In this document: piece by piece, positions 43,751 through 53,057 of the stretch
Numbering within the stretch: the stretch's first letter is position 1
Layout: each line of letters starts with the position of its first letter
Source: an uncultured Sulfurovum sp.
Lineage (GTDB): Bacteria > Campylobacterota > Campylobacteria > Campylobacterales > Sulfurovaceae
Reading direction: 5' to 3'
DNA length: 57,335 bases
Assembly (NCBI GenBank): GCA_913055205.1
Contig: CAJXJN010000012.1
Coordinates: forward strand, 1-57,335
Position numbers and translations under genes: made by a program
The notes under the pieces: model-generated
The model's database searches: none
What the model saw: only the letters and a program-made list of their open reading frames with translations
What the model was told of the DNA's origin: nothing

Positions 43751-45604
43751 ATGGAAGAAGCAAAACAACTTTTTAAAAAACTCAAGATCCATACACTGCT
43801 TGACTTGGCTCTTATTATTCCCGCCTCATATAATGACACAACACTCTCAACCACACTGGAACTTGGCAAGGTTAATACACTTGAGGCAAAAGTAATTGAT
43901 ACAAATATCTTTTCCGGTAAACTTCGTGTAACCTTTCAATTGCTGCAATCAGGCAGGCGACTCTCTTCTACTTTTTTTCGTGTTACTCCTTACCACCATA
44001 AACTTTTTGAAGTAGGTTCCAATCATGTGATACAGGGAAAGCTCGAAGAGTACAAAGGGTATTTACAAATGTCGCAGCCAAAGTCCATTAAGCAAATAGG
44101 CAAGATAACCCCTAAGTATAAGACTCTACTCAAAGAGAGTGAAATCGCTTCTCTTATAGAGTGTTATGTCACTGAGAGAAATCTTTTTAATGAAGGGTTG
44201 GACTCTAAAGAGGTAGCAACTTTGATGCATATACATTTTCCTAAAAGCATGGAAGAGGTGTATGAAAATGGTGCTTTTAAGCCTGACTTTGTCAAAGTGC
44301 TAAAATTTGTAGAAGCCTTTAATCACCTTAAAAAACTACGAGGGAAAAGAGCAGATTTCCCTGCACTTCGAGCATTACATGGAGATATCAAACCTTTTGT
44401 AGAGAACTTACCTTTTACACTGACAGATGAACAACAAGAGGTTATCACTCAGATCCAACAAGATTTAGCTAGAAAAGACAAAGCAGCCAAACGGATGGTA
44501 GTAGGAGATGTAGGTTCCGGTAAGACGATGGTCATATTGGCTTCAGTAATGATGGCACTGCCATATAAGAGTATCTTGATGGCACCAACGTCTCTTCTTG
44601 CTTTGCAACTCTATGAGGAAGCATGTAAACATCTGCCTAAAGAGGTGAAAGTGGCTTTGGTCATGCAGGGTAAAGATGAAGGGGATTACAGAGAAGCAGA
44701 TTTTATCATAGGAACGCATGCTTTACTCTATAAGGAAGATCTGCCTCAAGCTTCTTTAGTGATGGTAGATGAACAACACCGTTTTGGTACGAAGCAGAGG
44801 CAGAGTTTAGAAGCCTTGGTGAGTGGTGAAGACAAGCATCTAAAATGCAGTACAAGCGAAGTACTAAATGCTGAGTCGTATAAGAAGCCACACTTCATAC
44901 AGTTCTCCGCTACACCTATTCCAAGAACACAGGCAATGATGGAGTCTGAACTGCTGGATGTAAGTCTCATTACTACCACACCTTTCCAGAGAGAGGTACT
45001 CACCCAAACTATTAGTAAGCCGGACTTTCCGAACTTGTTAGGACATATCAAAGAGGAGATAGCCCAGAAGCATCAAGTACTTATCATTTATCCTCTGGTT
45101 GAGGAGAGTACAGAAGTACCCTACCAGTCTTTGGAAGAGAGTAGAGGGTTTTGGGAAAGTAAATTTGACAATGTCTATGTAACCCATGGCAAAGACAAAC
45201 AAAAAGAAGAAGTCTTGCTTGAGTTTAGAGAAAAAGGTGATATCTTATTGGCAACAACGGTTGTAGAAGTGGGTATCTCTCTGCCCAGACTTACGCTTAT
45301 TGTCATTGTAGGAGCTGAGAGGCTGGGACTTGCTACTTTGCATCAACTCAGAGGACGGGTAGGGCGTAATGGTTTGAAGAGTTGGTGCTACCTCTACAGC
45401 AACAGCCATGCCAATGAACGACTTACCCGGTTTACCCAAACCACTAATGGATTTGACATCGCAAAACTTGACCTGAAATTTCGTGACAGTGGAGATATCT
45501 TAGATGGAACGATACAAAGCGGTCAAAAGTTCAAGTGGCTGGATATGGGAGAAGATGAAAAGGTAATTGTAAAAGCTAAAAATAGATTTGGGAGTATGGG
45601 ATAG
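43751..45604 (+). CDS. recG: ATP-dependent DNA helicase RecG
   Basis: RecG is a superfamily 2 helicase that reverses stalled forks and branch-migrates Holliday junctions. ATG 43751 (617 residues) has the SD AGGGAG 5 nt upstream; an in-frame GTG lies two codons earlier. It has a short N-terminal wedge domain, Walker A GDVGSGKT (around 252), DEQHRFG as the Walker B (around 339), FSATPIPRT (motif III) and HQLRGRVGRNG (motif VI). It is shorter than the E. coli protein (693) by loss of N-terminal residues, as in other Campylobacterota. Confidence 0.95.
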   Translation: MEEAKQLFKKLKIHTLLDLALIIPASYNDTTLSTTLELGKVNTLEAKVIDTNIFSGKLRVTFQLLQSGRRLSSTFFRVTPYHHKLFEVGSNHVIQGKLEEYKGYLQMSQPKSIKQIGKITPKYKTLLKESEIASLIECYVTERNLFNEGLDSKEVATLMHIHFPKSMEEVYENGAFKPDFVKVLKFVEAFNHLKKLRGKRADFPALRALHGDIKPFVENLPFTLTDEQQEVITQIQQDLARKDKAAKRMVVGDVGSGKTMVILASVMMALPYKSILMAPTSLLALQLYEEACKHLPKEVKVALVMQGKDEGDYREADFIIGTHALLYKEDLPQASLVMVDEQHRFGTKQRQSLEALVSGEDKHLKCSTSEVLNAESYKKPHFIQFSATPIPRTQAMMESELLDVSLITTTPFQREVLTQTISKPDFPNLLGHIKEEIAQKHQVLIIYPLVEESTEVPYQSLEESRGFWESKFDNVYVTHGKDKQKEEVLLEFREKGDILLATTVVEVGISLPRLTLIVIVGAERLGLATLHQLRGRVGRNGLKSWCYLYSNSHANERLTRFTQTTNGFDIAKLDLKFRDSGDILDGTIQSGQKFKWLDMGEDEKVIVKAKNRFGSMG

Positions 45605-45650
45605 GGACAAGGTACCCTAAGGGTACTTCTTGCAAGGCGCAATCTTGTCC
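45604..45650. terminator. Branched foldback between recG and hpf
   Basis: An outer stem GGACAAG / CTTGTCC encloses two hairpins (GTACCC-TAA-GGGTAC and TTGC-AAGGC-GCAA), which would form a three-way junction in RNA or DNA. It fills the convergent recG-hpf gap and may serve both genes as a terminator. Confidence 0.5.
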
Positions 45651-45657
45651 GAAGATT

Positions 45658-46194
45658 TTAATAAAGTCCGAATTTTCCATCCGCTCTTTTGTACATGACT
45701 CTCATCAAGCCTTCATTGTCATTAAATACGATGAACTGTCTTTTTTTCTCTGCCTTGAGGGCTTCTATGGCTTCATCAAAATCAAGTGGTTTGTGAAGTT
45801 CCAGATCCATAGGAACGATCTCTACTTCATCTGTCTCCATATCACTTACAGCTTCTGCTTCTGCACCCAAGTCTTTAAAACTCATGATCCTGCTATGGCC
45901 TTTGATCTTGTCAGAGTGTCTTCTGAGTGATTTTTTCACTCTCTCGATAGCAAGGTCGATAGCGGCATATACATCTTTATCATTTTGTGTGATAACGATG
46001 GTATTTTTATCTTTAAGATTCACGATGAATTCTACAGCAAAACCTTTTTTACCGCTTTTCTCATTGGCAGCGATAATAGTACTTGCCGAAATAATATCTA
46101 AGTTGTACTTCTTCAAGCCCTCAATAGCTGCATCTGCATACGCTTTGATGGTCTCAGTAAGTTCAAAATGTCTTCCTGTAATACTTTTATTCAT
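45658..46194 (-). CDS. hpf: Ribosome hibernation promoting factor, long form
   Basis: This 178-residue protein binds the 30S decoding region in stationary phase and dimerises ribosomes. The N-terminal domain (SITGRHFELTETIKAYADA, VEFIVNL, DVYAAIDLAIERVKKSLRRH) is the S30AE fold, and the C-terminal block FDEAIEALKAEKKRQFIVF with LMRVMYKRADGKFGLY is the dimerisation domain that marks the long HPF form. It is preceded by AAAGGATT. Confidence 0.93.
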   Translation of the reverse strand: MNKSITGRHFELTETIKAYADAAIEGLKKYNLDIISASTIIAANEKSGKKGFAVEFIVNLKDKNTIVITQNDKDVYAAIDLAIERVKKSLRRHSDKIKGHSRIMSFKDLGAEAEAVSDMETDEVEIVPMDLELHKPLDFDEAIEALKAEKKRQFIVFNDNEGLMRVMYKRADGKFGLY

Positions 46195-46288
46195 GATAAA
46201 TCCTTTAGTTATTAAGATATGGATATCTTTCTATCCATGCTTAATTGTAGCTTTAAGAAACTTAATGAAGGGTAAATAGATGTAAGAT

Positions 46289-46948
46289 TTAAGAGTTTTC
46301 TTGTCCAACTATAAAGGCATGTCCTGTCTCTTTGTTTATTGTAATTGTAAGAGGATCAATTGAAGCATTACTAAAGTTGAATGCTATATTGCAATCATCG
46401 TACATGTAGCTGGATTGATCAGGTGTTGAGCTGTTTGCAAATCCCACATGCGGACGTCCAAGGTGATCAAAACCAATATATTGTATATCAGCACATCCTC
46501 CACTGAATGTAAAGCTAGTGATACCAAACTTTTTTGTTATAAAGATTTGATTACTGACTGTTCCGTCACTGCCATTACTGCAATCATTTCCATTTACCCA
46601 AAACATAGGTTTCCCGTTAGTAGGATCAATGGCAGATTCATCCTTCTCAAAATACCCACTGCTGCCGCCATCCATATCATCATCACTGCCTATCATGAAA
46701 AATTTATCTGAACCGGTACATGTACCAAACATGATTTTCCAATAACGCTGCTGCCAATCTTCATCATTAAACATCTGTTTATTGTCCATTAATGCAAGGT
46801 GTTGTGTGTAGCGAATGTTGGATAGTATGGTATCTGCAGCTTCTTGTCTTATGTCACGATCAAGCCTTGGCAGAGCCAATGCTGCAAGGATGCCTAGTAC
46901 CACGATGACCATGACAAGTTCGATGATTGTAAAGGCCGATCTTTTCAT
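46289..46948 (-). CDS. Type IV pilin-like protein (MshC-like)
   Basis: This 219-residue prepilin has the N-terminal methylation motif KRSA-FTIIELVMVIVVLGIL, with Ala instead of Gly before the cleaved bond and Glu at +5. I chose ATG 46948 because AAAGGAATCC stands before it. The C-terminal domain is exported, with Cys residues (GTCTGSD, NDCSNGSD, GGCADIQY, DDCN) that fit disulfide bonds. It is the last gene of the MSHA-like operon and resembles MshC-type minor pilins. Confidence 0.72.
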   Translation of the reverse strand: MKRSAFTIIELVMVIVVLGILAALALPRLDRDIRQEAADTILSNIRYTQHLALMDNKQMFNDEDWQQRYWKIMFGTCTGSDKFFMIGSDDDMDGGSSGYFEKDESAIDPTNGKPMFWVNGNDCSNGSDGTVSNQIFITKKFGITSFTFSGGCADIQYIGFDHLGRPHVGFANSSTPDQSSYMYDDCNIAFNFSNASIDPLTITINKETGHAFIVGQENS

Positions 46949-46989
46949 AGGGATTCCTTTTTTGTTAAAAATATTCAGAGATATCATTG

Positions 46990-47469
46990 TTAAATCTTTT
47001 GTAGGGTTCTTTTATGGTAAACAACCAAAGGAGAGCTTGTATTGTCAGGGTCTTTATATTCTACATAAACATCAACGATGATATTCAGAGGTGATCTGGG
47101 TGTAACAACTGCCTTACTGAATATTCGTGTCGTTGCACAGGAACCTACTTCAGCATTATGACCAATATACGCTATTCTTACACGAATACTATAGCCCTCT
47201 CCATCAGATGGAGATCCGATACTGCCATCAATATCAGTTAAACAGTTGCCGCCTGTAGCATTTCTATCGTTTGCAGTGACAGCCATAATGGCATATTCTG
47301 TATAACTTTTTGCTAAGAGAACAGCTTGTTCTCGTTGATATTGTGCTGTTGTCTCTTTAACTATCTTACCTGATGTATTTATAACAAGTATTGCTACAGT
47401 TGCCATTAGAACAATGATGAAGATAGCTGTGATCATGGAAAATGCTTTTCGTTGTTGTTTCCACTGCAT
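46990..47469 (-). CDS. MshP-like pseudopilin
   Basis: This 159-residue protein starts MQWKQQRKAFSMITAIFIIV, a prepilin-like N-terminus without the Glu at +5, as in MshP and GspK-type proteins. A hydrophobic helix is followed by a small soluble domain with Cys residues. It overlaps the upstream gene by 1 bp. Its order after the MshO-like gene matches the O-P order in Vibrio MSHA loci. Confidence 0.6.
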   Translation of the reverse strand: MQWKQQRKAFSMITAIFIIVLMATVAILVINTSGKIVKETTAQYQREQAVLLAKSYTEYAIMAVTANDRNATGGNCLTDIDGSIGSPSDGEGYSIRVRIAYIGHNAEVGSCATTRIFSKAVVTPRSPLNIIVDVYVEYKDPDNTSSPLVVYHKRTLQKI

Positions 47470-48320
47470 TAGAATACTGCCTTTTCTTTACAGGATGTGA
47501 TATTGAAATCTTCACCAATATTTTCTTGTTTACATATCTTGAAACGTATTGTGCGTCCTGTTCCTTTAAATTTGAAGGTACTGATATTTTTAAGTAGAAG
47601 AGATTTGGTACTTCCTATAGTTGCCGCAAGTGACGGGATAAAATTATAGTAGAGATAAAGGTCACTATCTTCAACAACAAGTGCATAGGAGCTCCATGCC
47701 AATTTATAGTGTTCCACAACGCGTGATGTGTTGGTATCAAGTGTAATATTTTCACCGGATACAGAGCTGATATTATGTTCTGCAAGGTCATAAGGAAAAT
47801 AGAGAGCTGCATTGCTAATTGTTTTGGTTGATGAACCTGAGGTGTCCTTTGAAAGATTTTGAATGATGGTATTGGCAAAATCTAAACGTGATCCTGGAGT
47901 TGAAATCACTGATTTACTGCTGGCACTGATATCACAAAAACCACTCCATCCGGGTAATCTTCCAGTAGAAGATGTAGGATCAATGGCTTCAAAGCCATCA
48001 CCGTCATAAGCAACCCATTGAAGTACATTATATGCATCTGATCCACTTGCCATTGTTTCATGAAGTTTTTCCGGAGTACCGGTTTTAGTTACTCTTCGTA
48101 TGATGGTACCAGGAATAGCGTAGCGTAAACGATTGGCGATCTGTGTAGCTGCTAATTCTGTTTTGAGTGAAGCCCGGTGCTGAGCTCTTTGCAAAATATA
48201 GCTTTGGTAAACGTTGGCAATGATTTCGGCACCTATGGAGGAGACAATACCAAGGATGACAATCACGAAAATAAGTTCAAGAAGCGTAAACGCATTTCTG
48301 TTTGATGCTTGTTTATACAT
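47469..48320 (-). CDS. MshO-like pseudopilin
   Basis: This 283-residue protein starts at ATG 48320 (MYKQASNRNA-FTLLELIFVIVILGIV), behind GAGAGGAA; the much longer frame upstream overlaps the preceding gene and is spurious. It is a prepilin with Ala at -1 and Glu at +5. LQRAQHRASLKTELAATQIANRLRYAIPG resembles the region after the helix in MshO. It lies 1 bp after the MshD-like gene's stop. Confidence 0.68.
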   Translation of the reverse strand: MYKQASNRNAFTLLELIFVIVILGIVSSIGAEIIANVYQSYILQRAQHRASLKTELAATQIANRLRYAIPGTIIRRVTKTGTPEKLHETMASGSDAYNVLQWVAYDGDGFEAIDPTSSTGRLPGWSGFCDISASSKSVISTPGSRLDFANTIIQNLSKDTSGSSTKTISNAALYFPYDLAEHNISSVSGENITLDTNTSRVVEHYKLAWSSYALVVEDSDLYLYYNFIPSLAATIGSTKSLLLKNISTFKFKGTGRTIRFKICKQENIGEDFNITSCKEKAVF

Positions 48321-48321
48321 C

Positions 48322-49038
48322 TTAAAAATTCCTCTCTTCAAGTTCATAAGCACCGATATTGCAGCTAAAAGCATTGAACACAATAGTTTTATCAAGTTCA
48401 TCAATACCGCCAGGGTTTGTAAGAGTGACAGTGATTTTTTTAATGTTGGTTGTACCGGGTGGAGTAGATGTGAAATTAGGGTTAAAAGTAATTTTTTTGT
48501 CAGCGCCTGGATCTGCGTAGCTTCCACCTCCAGGGGTGTCAAAAATGTAGGAAACGCTGGTATTGATTTGGATAGTATCACTTTCTATGTAATCAGAGGA
48601 TGCACTTTCTACTTCTCTAAGATATGAGTCTCCTGAAAAATCATCTATATCGTCTTTTTCTGTATCTCCCGCATCATTTCCAAGTGTTGAAGCATTAAAA
48701 CGCTGACCATCAGAACGTACAAAGGTACGATAACTCTCCTGGGGTGTGCCAAGGCGACGGCCGGTAGTACCAATCTCATTTAAATTACTATCTCCGCTAG
48801 ATACCTGTAAAATAGGATCAAGATACATTTCGTCTGTATTATTTTCGTCCCAATGGTATCCCATGACTATATTGGCTTGTGAAGCAGCTTCATTTATGGC
48901 TTCCTGTTGCATGGCTACATAGCCACTTTTACTTGCCATACTGATGAGTGTGGGAGCAGACATTAAGACAATGCCCATAATTACAAGGGCAAATATCAAT
49001 TCAATCATGGTTATGGCAGGACGCAATTTTTTACTCAT
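48322..49038 (-). CDS. MshD-like pseudopilin
   Basis: This 238-residue prepilin has the N-terminal motif KKLRPA-ITMIELIFALVIMG (Ala at -1, Glu at +5). The mature part is rich in Asp, Ser and Asn and has one Cys near the end (FSCNIGAYELEERNF). It begins directly after the stop of the large MshQ-like gene and matches MshD-type minor pilins in position and length. Confidence 0.65.
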   Translation of the reverse strand: MSKKLRPAITMIELIFALVIMGIVLMSAPTLISMASKSGYVAMQQEAINEAASQANIVMGYHWDENNTDEMYLDPILQVSSGDSNLNEIGTTGRRLGTPQESYRTFVRSDGQRFNASTLGNDAGDTEKDDIDDFSGDSYLREVESASSDYIESDTIQINTSVSYIFDTPGGGSYADPGADKKITFNPNFTSTPPGTTNIKKITVTLTNPGGIDELDKTIVFNAFSCNIGAYELEERNF

Positions 49039-52000
49039 TTACCAACCTAGCCGTCGGTTTCTCTTGGTACTTGCATTGCTGTCAAGGATATGACCTGTCT
49101 TACCATATCCTGCCCAACCGGTAGTTCCTATAAACTTTACTTTATAGAACGGTGTAGGGGTACCGGCACCGTCCGGATTATAGATAAGCCAAGGGCTTGT
49201 ATCTGTATCAGGCATATCATCCAAGTCTATTTCAACAGTCATTGGTACGGTTCCGGAAGTGTTTGTTACATTGATTGTAGCATCTTGCCCCTGCGAAGTA
49301 ACAGTAACATCTGTGTCTACAGAAGCACTTCCCGAACTTGGTGAGACAGTTCCAATACTTAAGGTGATATTGCCATCTCCATTATTTTCATTATGCGTCC
49401 ATGAAAGCCACCATCTGTTATCGTTGGTTTGACCATTCACTATATCTACTCCCGGGCAGTTTACAGCAGAAACTGGCCATTTATTGCAGTATACCTGTAT
49501 CATGATAGGTGTGTTGATACTTGTAGTTGTTACATTATCATAAAAATCTTTGGATGATTTAGCTCTTGCATATAGATAGCTGATATTATGATCGACTGCG
49601 CTTCCATTCTCTCCGTTGAAAATTTTAGTTGCACCCGGGTTACTCATCCATGATGTTGAAGTATTGGCATCTGCTACGCTCATAACAAGAGGATTGATCG
49701 GGGTATTCATACTCCTGTCGATATTGAAATATACTTTTGCTTCACCAATTCCATTTCCAAAATTTAAAGAACCTATCCACTCCTGTACATGGTTATCACC
49801 TGAATTTAAATTTTGGGATCTGTTAAGTGTCCATACCGCGTTTGATGCATTGTCTTCGGTATATAAAGAAATAGTTGTATTTCTTTCGCTGTTAAGCGTA
49901 AAGTCCAAAAAGAGGTCAAAGGTACTGTTGAGTTTTAAGCCATTGACTCTTGGTGCATTGGTTTCATCTACATCGGGAAAGCAGGTTTTTGTATAGTTGT
50001 TAACAGTTTGTCCATTTTTATTTTTAGCAGTTATTTTAAATTTAAGGTATGCTGCCATTTTAGGAGTAGTAAAAGTATTATTGGCGTTTTGTACCTCGTT
50101 GGAAACATAGACCCAGTTTTTGTTGGTGGTAGTATTGTATTCTGCTTCAGTATCGAATTGGTAGGGAATAAAGAGTAAAATATTTGTTTTGTTGATGTCG
50201 TTTTCATCATAAATGTTATTTGCTGCTTTGATAAACCTTTGAGAATCGTTTGTATCGTCAACATCAATATGGGCAAATTCGTTTCCGTCGATTTCAGAGA
50301 CGGTGACAGTCAAGATACCTGTTTCTGAGAATTGAAGTGTGGCATTGACCTCACCATCTGCAAAGTTTTCTCCACTCATACTAAAAGAGCCTGAATTTGG
50401 GCAATAGGCAACCTTGCTGCGGTCTATATCGTTCGTACCATAGACATCATAATTCATCTGTTGGGTTTCCCCGTCGGTAGGGACATAAAAAGATGAGCTT
50501 ACCTGCAGGCTGGAGAGACTTTCATTGTAGTCTGCAACTCCCTGCACATCAGTAATAGTATCGTTTGTTAAATTAAAGTTGTTTTCATCTACTGCTTTTA
50601 TTGTCAAGTTAAACTCTTCACCTGCCCTTTTGTATTCATTTTTTCCAAAGACTCTAAAGGCATAAGGTCTTATGGCAAAGTCATCACTGCTGTAAAACTT
50701 TCTCAAACATGGATTATTGGAAGTGTTCTTGTCGTTTGGAGTACAGTCTGTATTGTTGCAGTCGTCATATGGATAGAGAATATAGTCAGTACCGCTATAG
50801 TCTGCACATACTTTAAAAACGACTTTAACTTTTTTATGCGCATTCGGTATGTTGAAGCTTTGTTCTGTTGTTGCGGATGAAGAGGCGTTGAAGTCGTACC
50901 AGGAAGAGATGTAGCTATTTGTATTTTCGTTATAAAGACTAAATTTAATATCTATATTGTTTTTTGTTTCTGTCGCAGTATTCGCATCATTGATACTGGC
51001 GATGGTGAGATTGAAATTTTTTGCAGCGACCTTGGTTGAGATATTTCTATCATTTATATTTCTAAAAGTATCCCATGCATCAAAAGGACCGGTTGTATAG
51101 GAAGGTTCATCTGTTTCCATAGAAACTTCACATGGATCAAGCTGTACGTTGTAGTATCGTCCCGTATCATCAACATACTGTCCAAAATAGATCAGTTCAC
51201 TGAAATCACTGAGATTTATTTGGTCCTTAATCTTTTTATACATTTGATAATATTCTTCATCCGGTTCGTAGGTAGGGTAGTTATCTCCGGCATCATAGGT
51301 AATATAGCCATTATTCAATCCTATACTGAAGTCCATAGGCAGGTCAGCATAATATTCACTTGAGTAGCCTGCACTGCTGCCCGGTACCACATTACCATCC
51401 TGATCCACCACTTCATAATTGTCTCCCCATGTCAATGAAACAAGTGAACTTTGCGTTTCAATGACTTTTACATCGTCTAATTCTGTTGGTGAAATATTGC
51501 GGATAGGTACGTACATATCACAAGGAGTCCATGGTGAACAGACGCTCATCATGAAAAAATCCATCTCATTTGATCCGCGTGGTGAATCGTAACAGAGTTT
51601 ACACTCTCCAAATCCGATGCTGTCAGCTGAGTCGTTATAGATGAAGTTAATATTCTCACCCTGGATATCAATAGCTCCTTCAACGACTAAGCTGCCAAAG
51701 AAGTTAGCGGCATTTGCACTGTTTTCTATAATAGCATCTCCTTCTACATAAAGAAAAGTACCAATCCAGCTGTTTCCTCCACCGCTACTTCCGAATGTGG
51801 CATCTCCTCCTACATAAATAAAGAGTGAATCTCCAGGAGTTTCTATATTGGCATGGTTACCATCATAGACAAGGTTTCCTTCTATGAAGATGCGTACGTC
51901 TCCTTTAACTTCAATGTCAATCTGATTTTTTTGCATATCCCACGATTTGAAATAGTAGTCACCTTCGCTAAATACCATTTTCTGATTGTTGCCGGCATTG

Positions 52001-52551
52001 ATAATATCCCCCAATAGCATTACTTTTCTGTTGTTGTCGGCATATGTATATTGAGGATCAAAAGAGATCTCCTGACCACTGTTATCAGTAAACGTGTAAC
52101 TGCCATACTCCAGTTCCGTAAAAGTAATGTCATCGTCAGTTGTAGTAGTTATATCTACTGTAGTAGAGATAAAGTTGTGCTCATAACGGTTTGTGGGTTC
52201 GGGAACAATGGTGCAGGTACCGTCATTACTGCAGTGTTCACCTGTACATTCACAAAGAGTATTACCCATATCTTCATAGCAGGTAACAGATGGTGCAGTT
52301 GCAGATCCTACCTCTTTTTCTTCAAAATTGTAGTCTTTAACTGAAATTTCACAGGTATTATAAACATCATTTTGAACCATGTCGATACTGGAATAAGAGA
52401 CCAGTACACTTCCGAAAAGACCACAGGTATATTCGTTTTGGTAGTTAGGAGCATTCGAATCCTCAGCAGCAAATAGAGAAGATGTGGTTAATACCATTAA
52501 AAAGAGCAAAGAAAAGAGTAATAAATTAAAAACAGTTTTTAAATTTTTCAT
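49039..52551 (-). CDS. MshQ-like surface protein
   Basis: This 1170-residue exported protein has a signal peptide (NLLLFSLLFLMVLTTSSLFA), a Cys-rich N-terminal region (residues ~40-120, with CECTGEHC), a beta-helix-like stretch (FIEGNLVYDGNHANIETPGD and similar, about 210-310), and a long Ig-like C-terminal part that includes FAIRPYAFRVFG, the conserved start of the MshQ C-terminal domain (DUF6701). The predicted role is tip or surface adhesion with the MSHA-like pilus. It is the first gene of a five-gene operon and carries a GEMM-like leader upstream. Confidence 0.7.
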   Translation of the reverse strand: MKNLKTVFNLLLFSLLFLMVLTTSSLFAAEDSNAPNYQNEYTCGLFGSVLVSYSSIDMVQNDVYNTCEISVKDYNFEEKEVGSATAPSVTCYEDMGNTLCECTGEHCSNDGTCTIVPEPTNRYEHNFISTTVDITTTTDDDITFTELEYGSYTFTDNSGQEISFDPQYTYADNNRKVMLLGDIINAGNNQKMVFSEGDYYFKSWDMQKNQIDIEVKGDVRIFIEGNLVYDGNHANIETPGDSLFIYVGGDATFGSSGGGNSWIGTFLYVEGDAIIENSANAANFFGSLVVEGAIDIQGENINFIYNDSADSIGFGECKLCYDSPRGSNEMDFFMMSVCSPWTPCDMYVPIRNISPTELDDVKVIETQSSLVSLTWGDNYEVVDQDGNVVPGSSAGYSSEYYADLPMDFSIGLNNGYITYDAGDNYPTYEPDEEYYQMYKKIKDQINLSDFSELIYFGQYVDDTGRYYNVQLDPCEVSMETDEPSYTTGPFDAWDTFRNINDRNISTKVAAKNFNLTIASINDANTATETKNNIDIKFSLYNENTNSYISSWYDFNASSSATTEQSFNIPNAHKKVKVVFKVCADYSGTDYILYPYDDCNNTDCTPNDKNTSNNPCLRKFYSSDDFAIRPYAFRVFGKNEYKRAGEEFNLTIKAVDENNFNLTNDTITDVQGVADYNESLSSLQVSSSFYVPTDGETQQMNYDVYGTNDIDRSKVAYCPNSGSFSMSGENFADGEVNATLQFSETGILTVTVSEIDGNEFAHIDVDDTNDSQRFIKAANNIYDENDINKTNILLFIPYQFDTEAEYNTTTNKNWVYVSNEVQNANNTFTTPKMAAYLKFKITAKNKNGQTVNNYTKTCFPDVDETNAPRVNGLKLNSTFDLFLDFTLNSERNTTISLYTEDNASNAVWTLNRSQNLNSGDNHVQEWIGSLNFGNGIGEAKVYFNIDRSMNTPINPLVMSVADANTSTSWMSNPGATKIFNGENGSAVDHNISYLYARAKSSKDFYDNVTTTSINTPIMIQVYCNKWPVSAVNCPGVDIVNGQTNDNRWWLSWTHNENNGDGNITLSIGTVSPSSGSASVDTDVTVTSQGQDATINVTNTSGTVPMTVEIDLDDMPDTDTSPWLIYNPDGAGTPTPFYKVKFIGTTGWAGYGKTGHILDSNASTKRNRRLGW

Positions 52552-52568
52552 GATAGGACCTTCTAAAA

Positions 52569-52585
52569 CTCAAAAAAACATTGAG
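52569..52585 (-). terminator. Weak hairpin with U-run just before the MshQ-like gene
   Basis: On the minus strand, CTCAA-TGTTTTT-TTGAG is followed by TTTT and then the SD. A 5-bp stem is weak for a terminator, but its position after the leader RNA suits an expression platform. Confidence 0.3.
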
Positions 52586-52597
52586 CGAAATTTGTAT

Positions 52598-52716
52598 GTA
52601 CATCTGAAAATGATGACATAAGCGTTATGACTTACGATATTGGCATCCCAGATATGTACGAGAAACCCGCGGCTTTCCATCCCTACCTTACGACAATGTG
52701 ACAAGTTGGGCTCTTC
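52598..52716 (-). ncRNA. Structured leader RNA, GEMM-like (c-di-GMP class I-like) candidate
   Basis: On the minus strand: AGCCCAACTTG (near 52712), GGATGGAAAGCC (52671-52682), CGGGTTTCTC, then TGCCAATA (52638-52645). The order matches the RNA at 26.1 kb, and box 2 with its sequel resembles GGGACGCAAAGCCACGGGTCT of GEMM-I. Downstream, GTACATATCTG (52649-52659) and CAGATGTAC (52598-52606) form a long-range stem that would enclose the TGCCAATA box, along with a CATAA / TTATG hairpin, so alternative folds are possible. It lies in the 5' leader of the MSHA-like operon. Confidence 0.42.
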
Positions 52717-53057
52717 ATTATGTAATACTTAACTAAATGTTACCATAGCTAATATAAAATGGATATAAAATAACCATTGTTTATATTGGAATTGAGAAAA
52801 CTGTATTGAAGCAGTAGATTAAAAATGGTGATTTGCATGTATTGCAGGTCAGAGTGTTTCCGGTTTGACAGAAATATGCATAATTTTAAGTTAAAACAAA
52901 CAAAACAAAAGTTTGGATTAAAAGTCGAGGGGTGTCCCCGACCTACGATGTTTTAGTGCGAAATCTTGGTCTTTTTTTAAATTCTCTTTAAACCTAATAT
53001 GCTTTTTACATACTTTGAGCTATGATAAAACAATTATATATATGAACGAGGTAGAAT
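52717..53057. other. Divergent intergenic region with a REP-like hairpin
   Basis: Between the leader RNA and bamD. At 52924-52942, GTC-GA-GGGG-TGT-CCCC-GAC forms a hairpin of the kind scattered as small repeats in such genomes. Otherwise I see A+T-rich DNA with promoter-like stretches for both sides and no ORF. Confidence 0.45.

Noticed and set aside
47469-48581. A 370-residue frame for the MshO-like gene
   Set aside because: The first 87 residues are an antisense-like shadow inside the MshD-like gene; the real prepilin start with an SD is at 48320.
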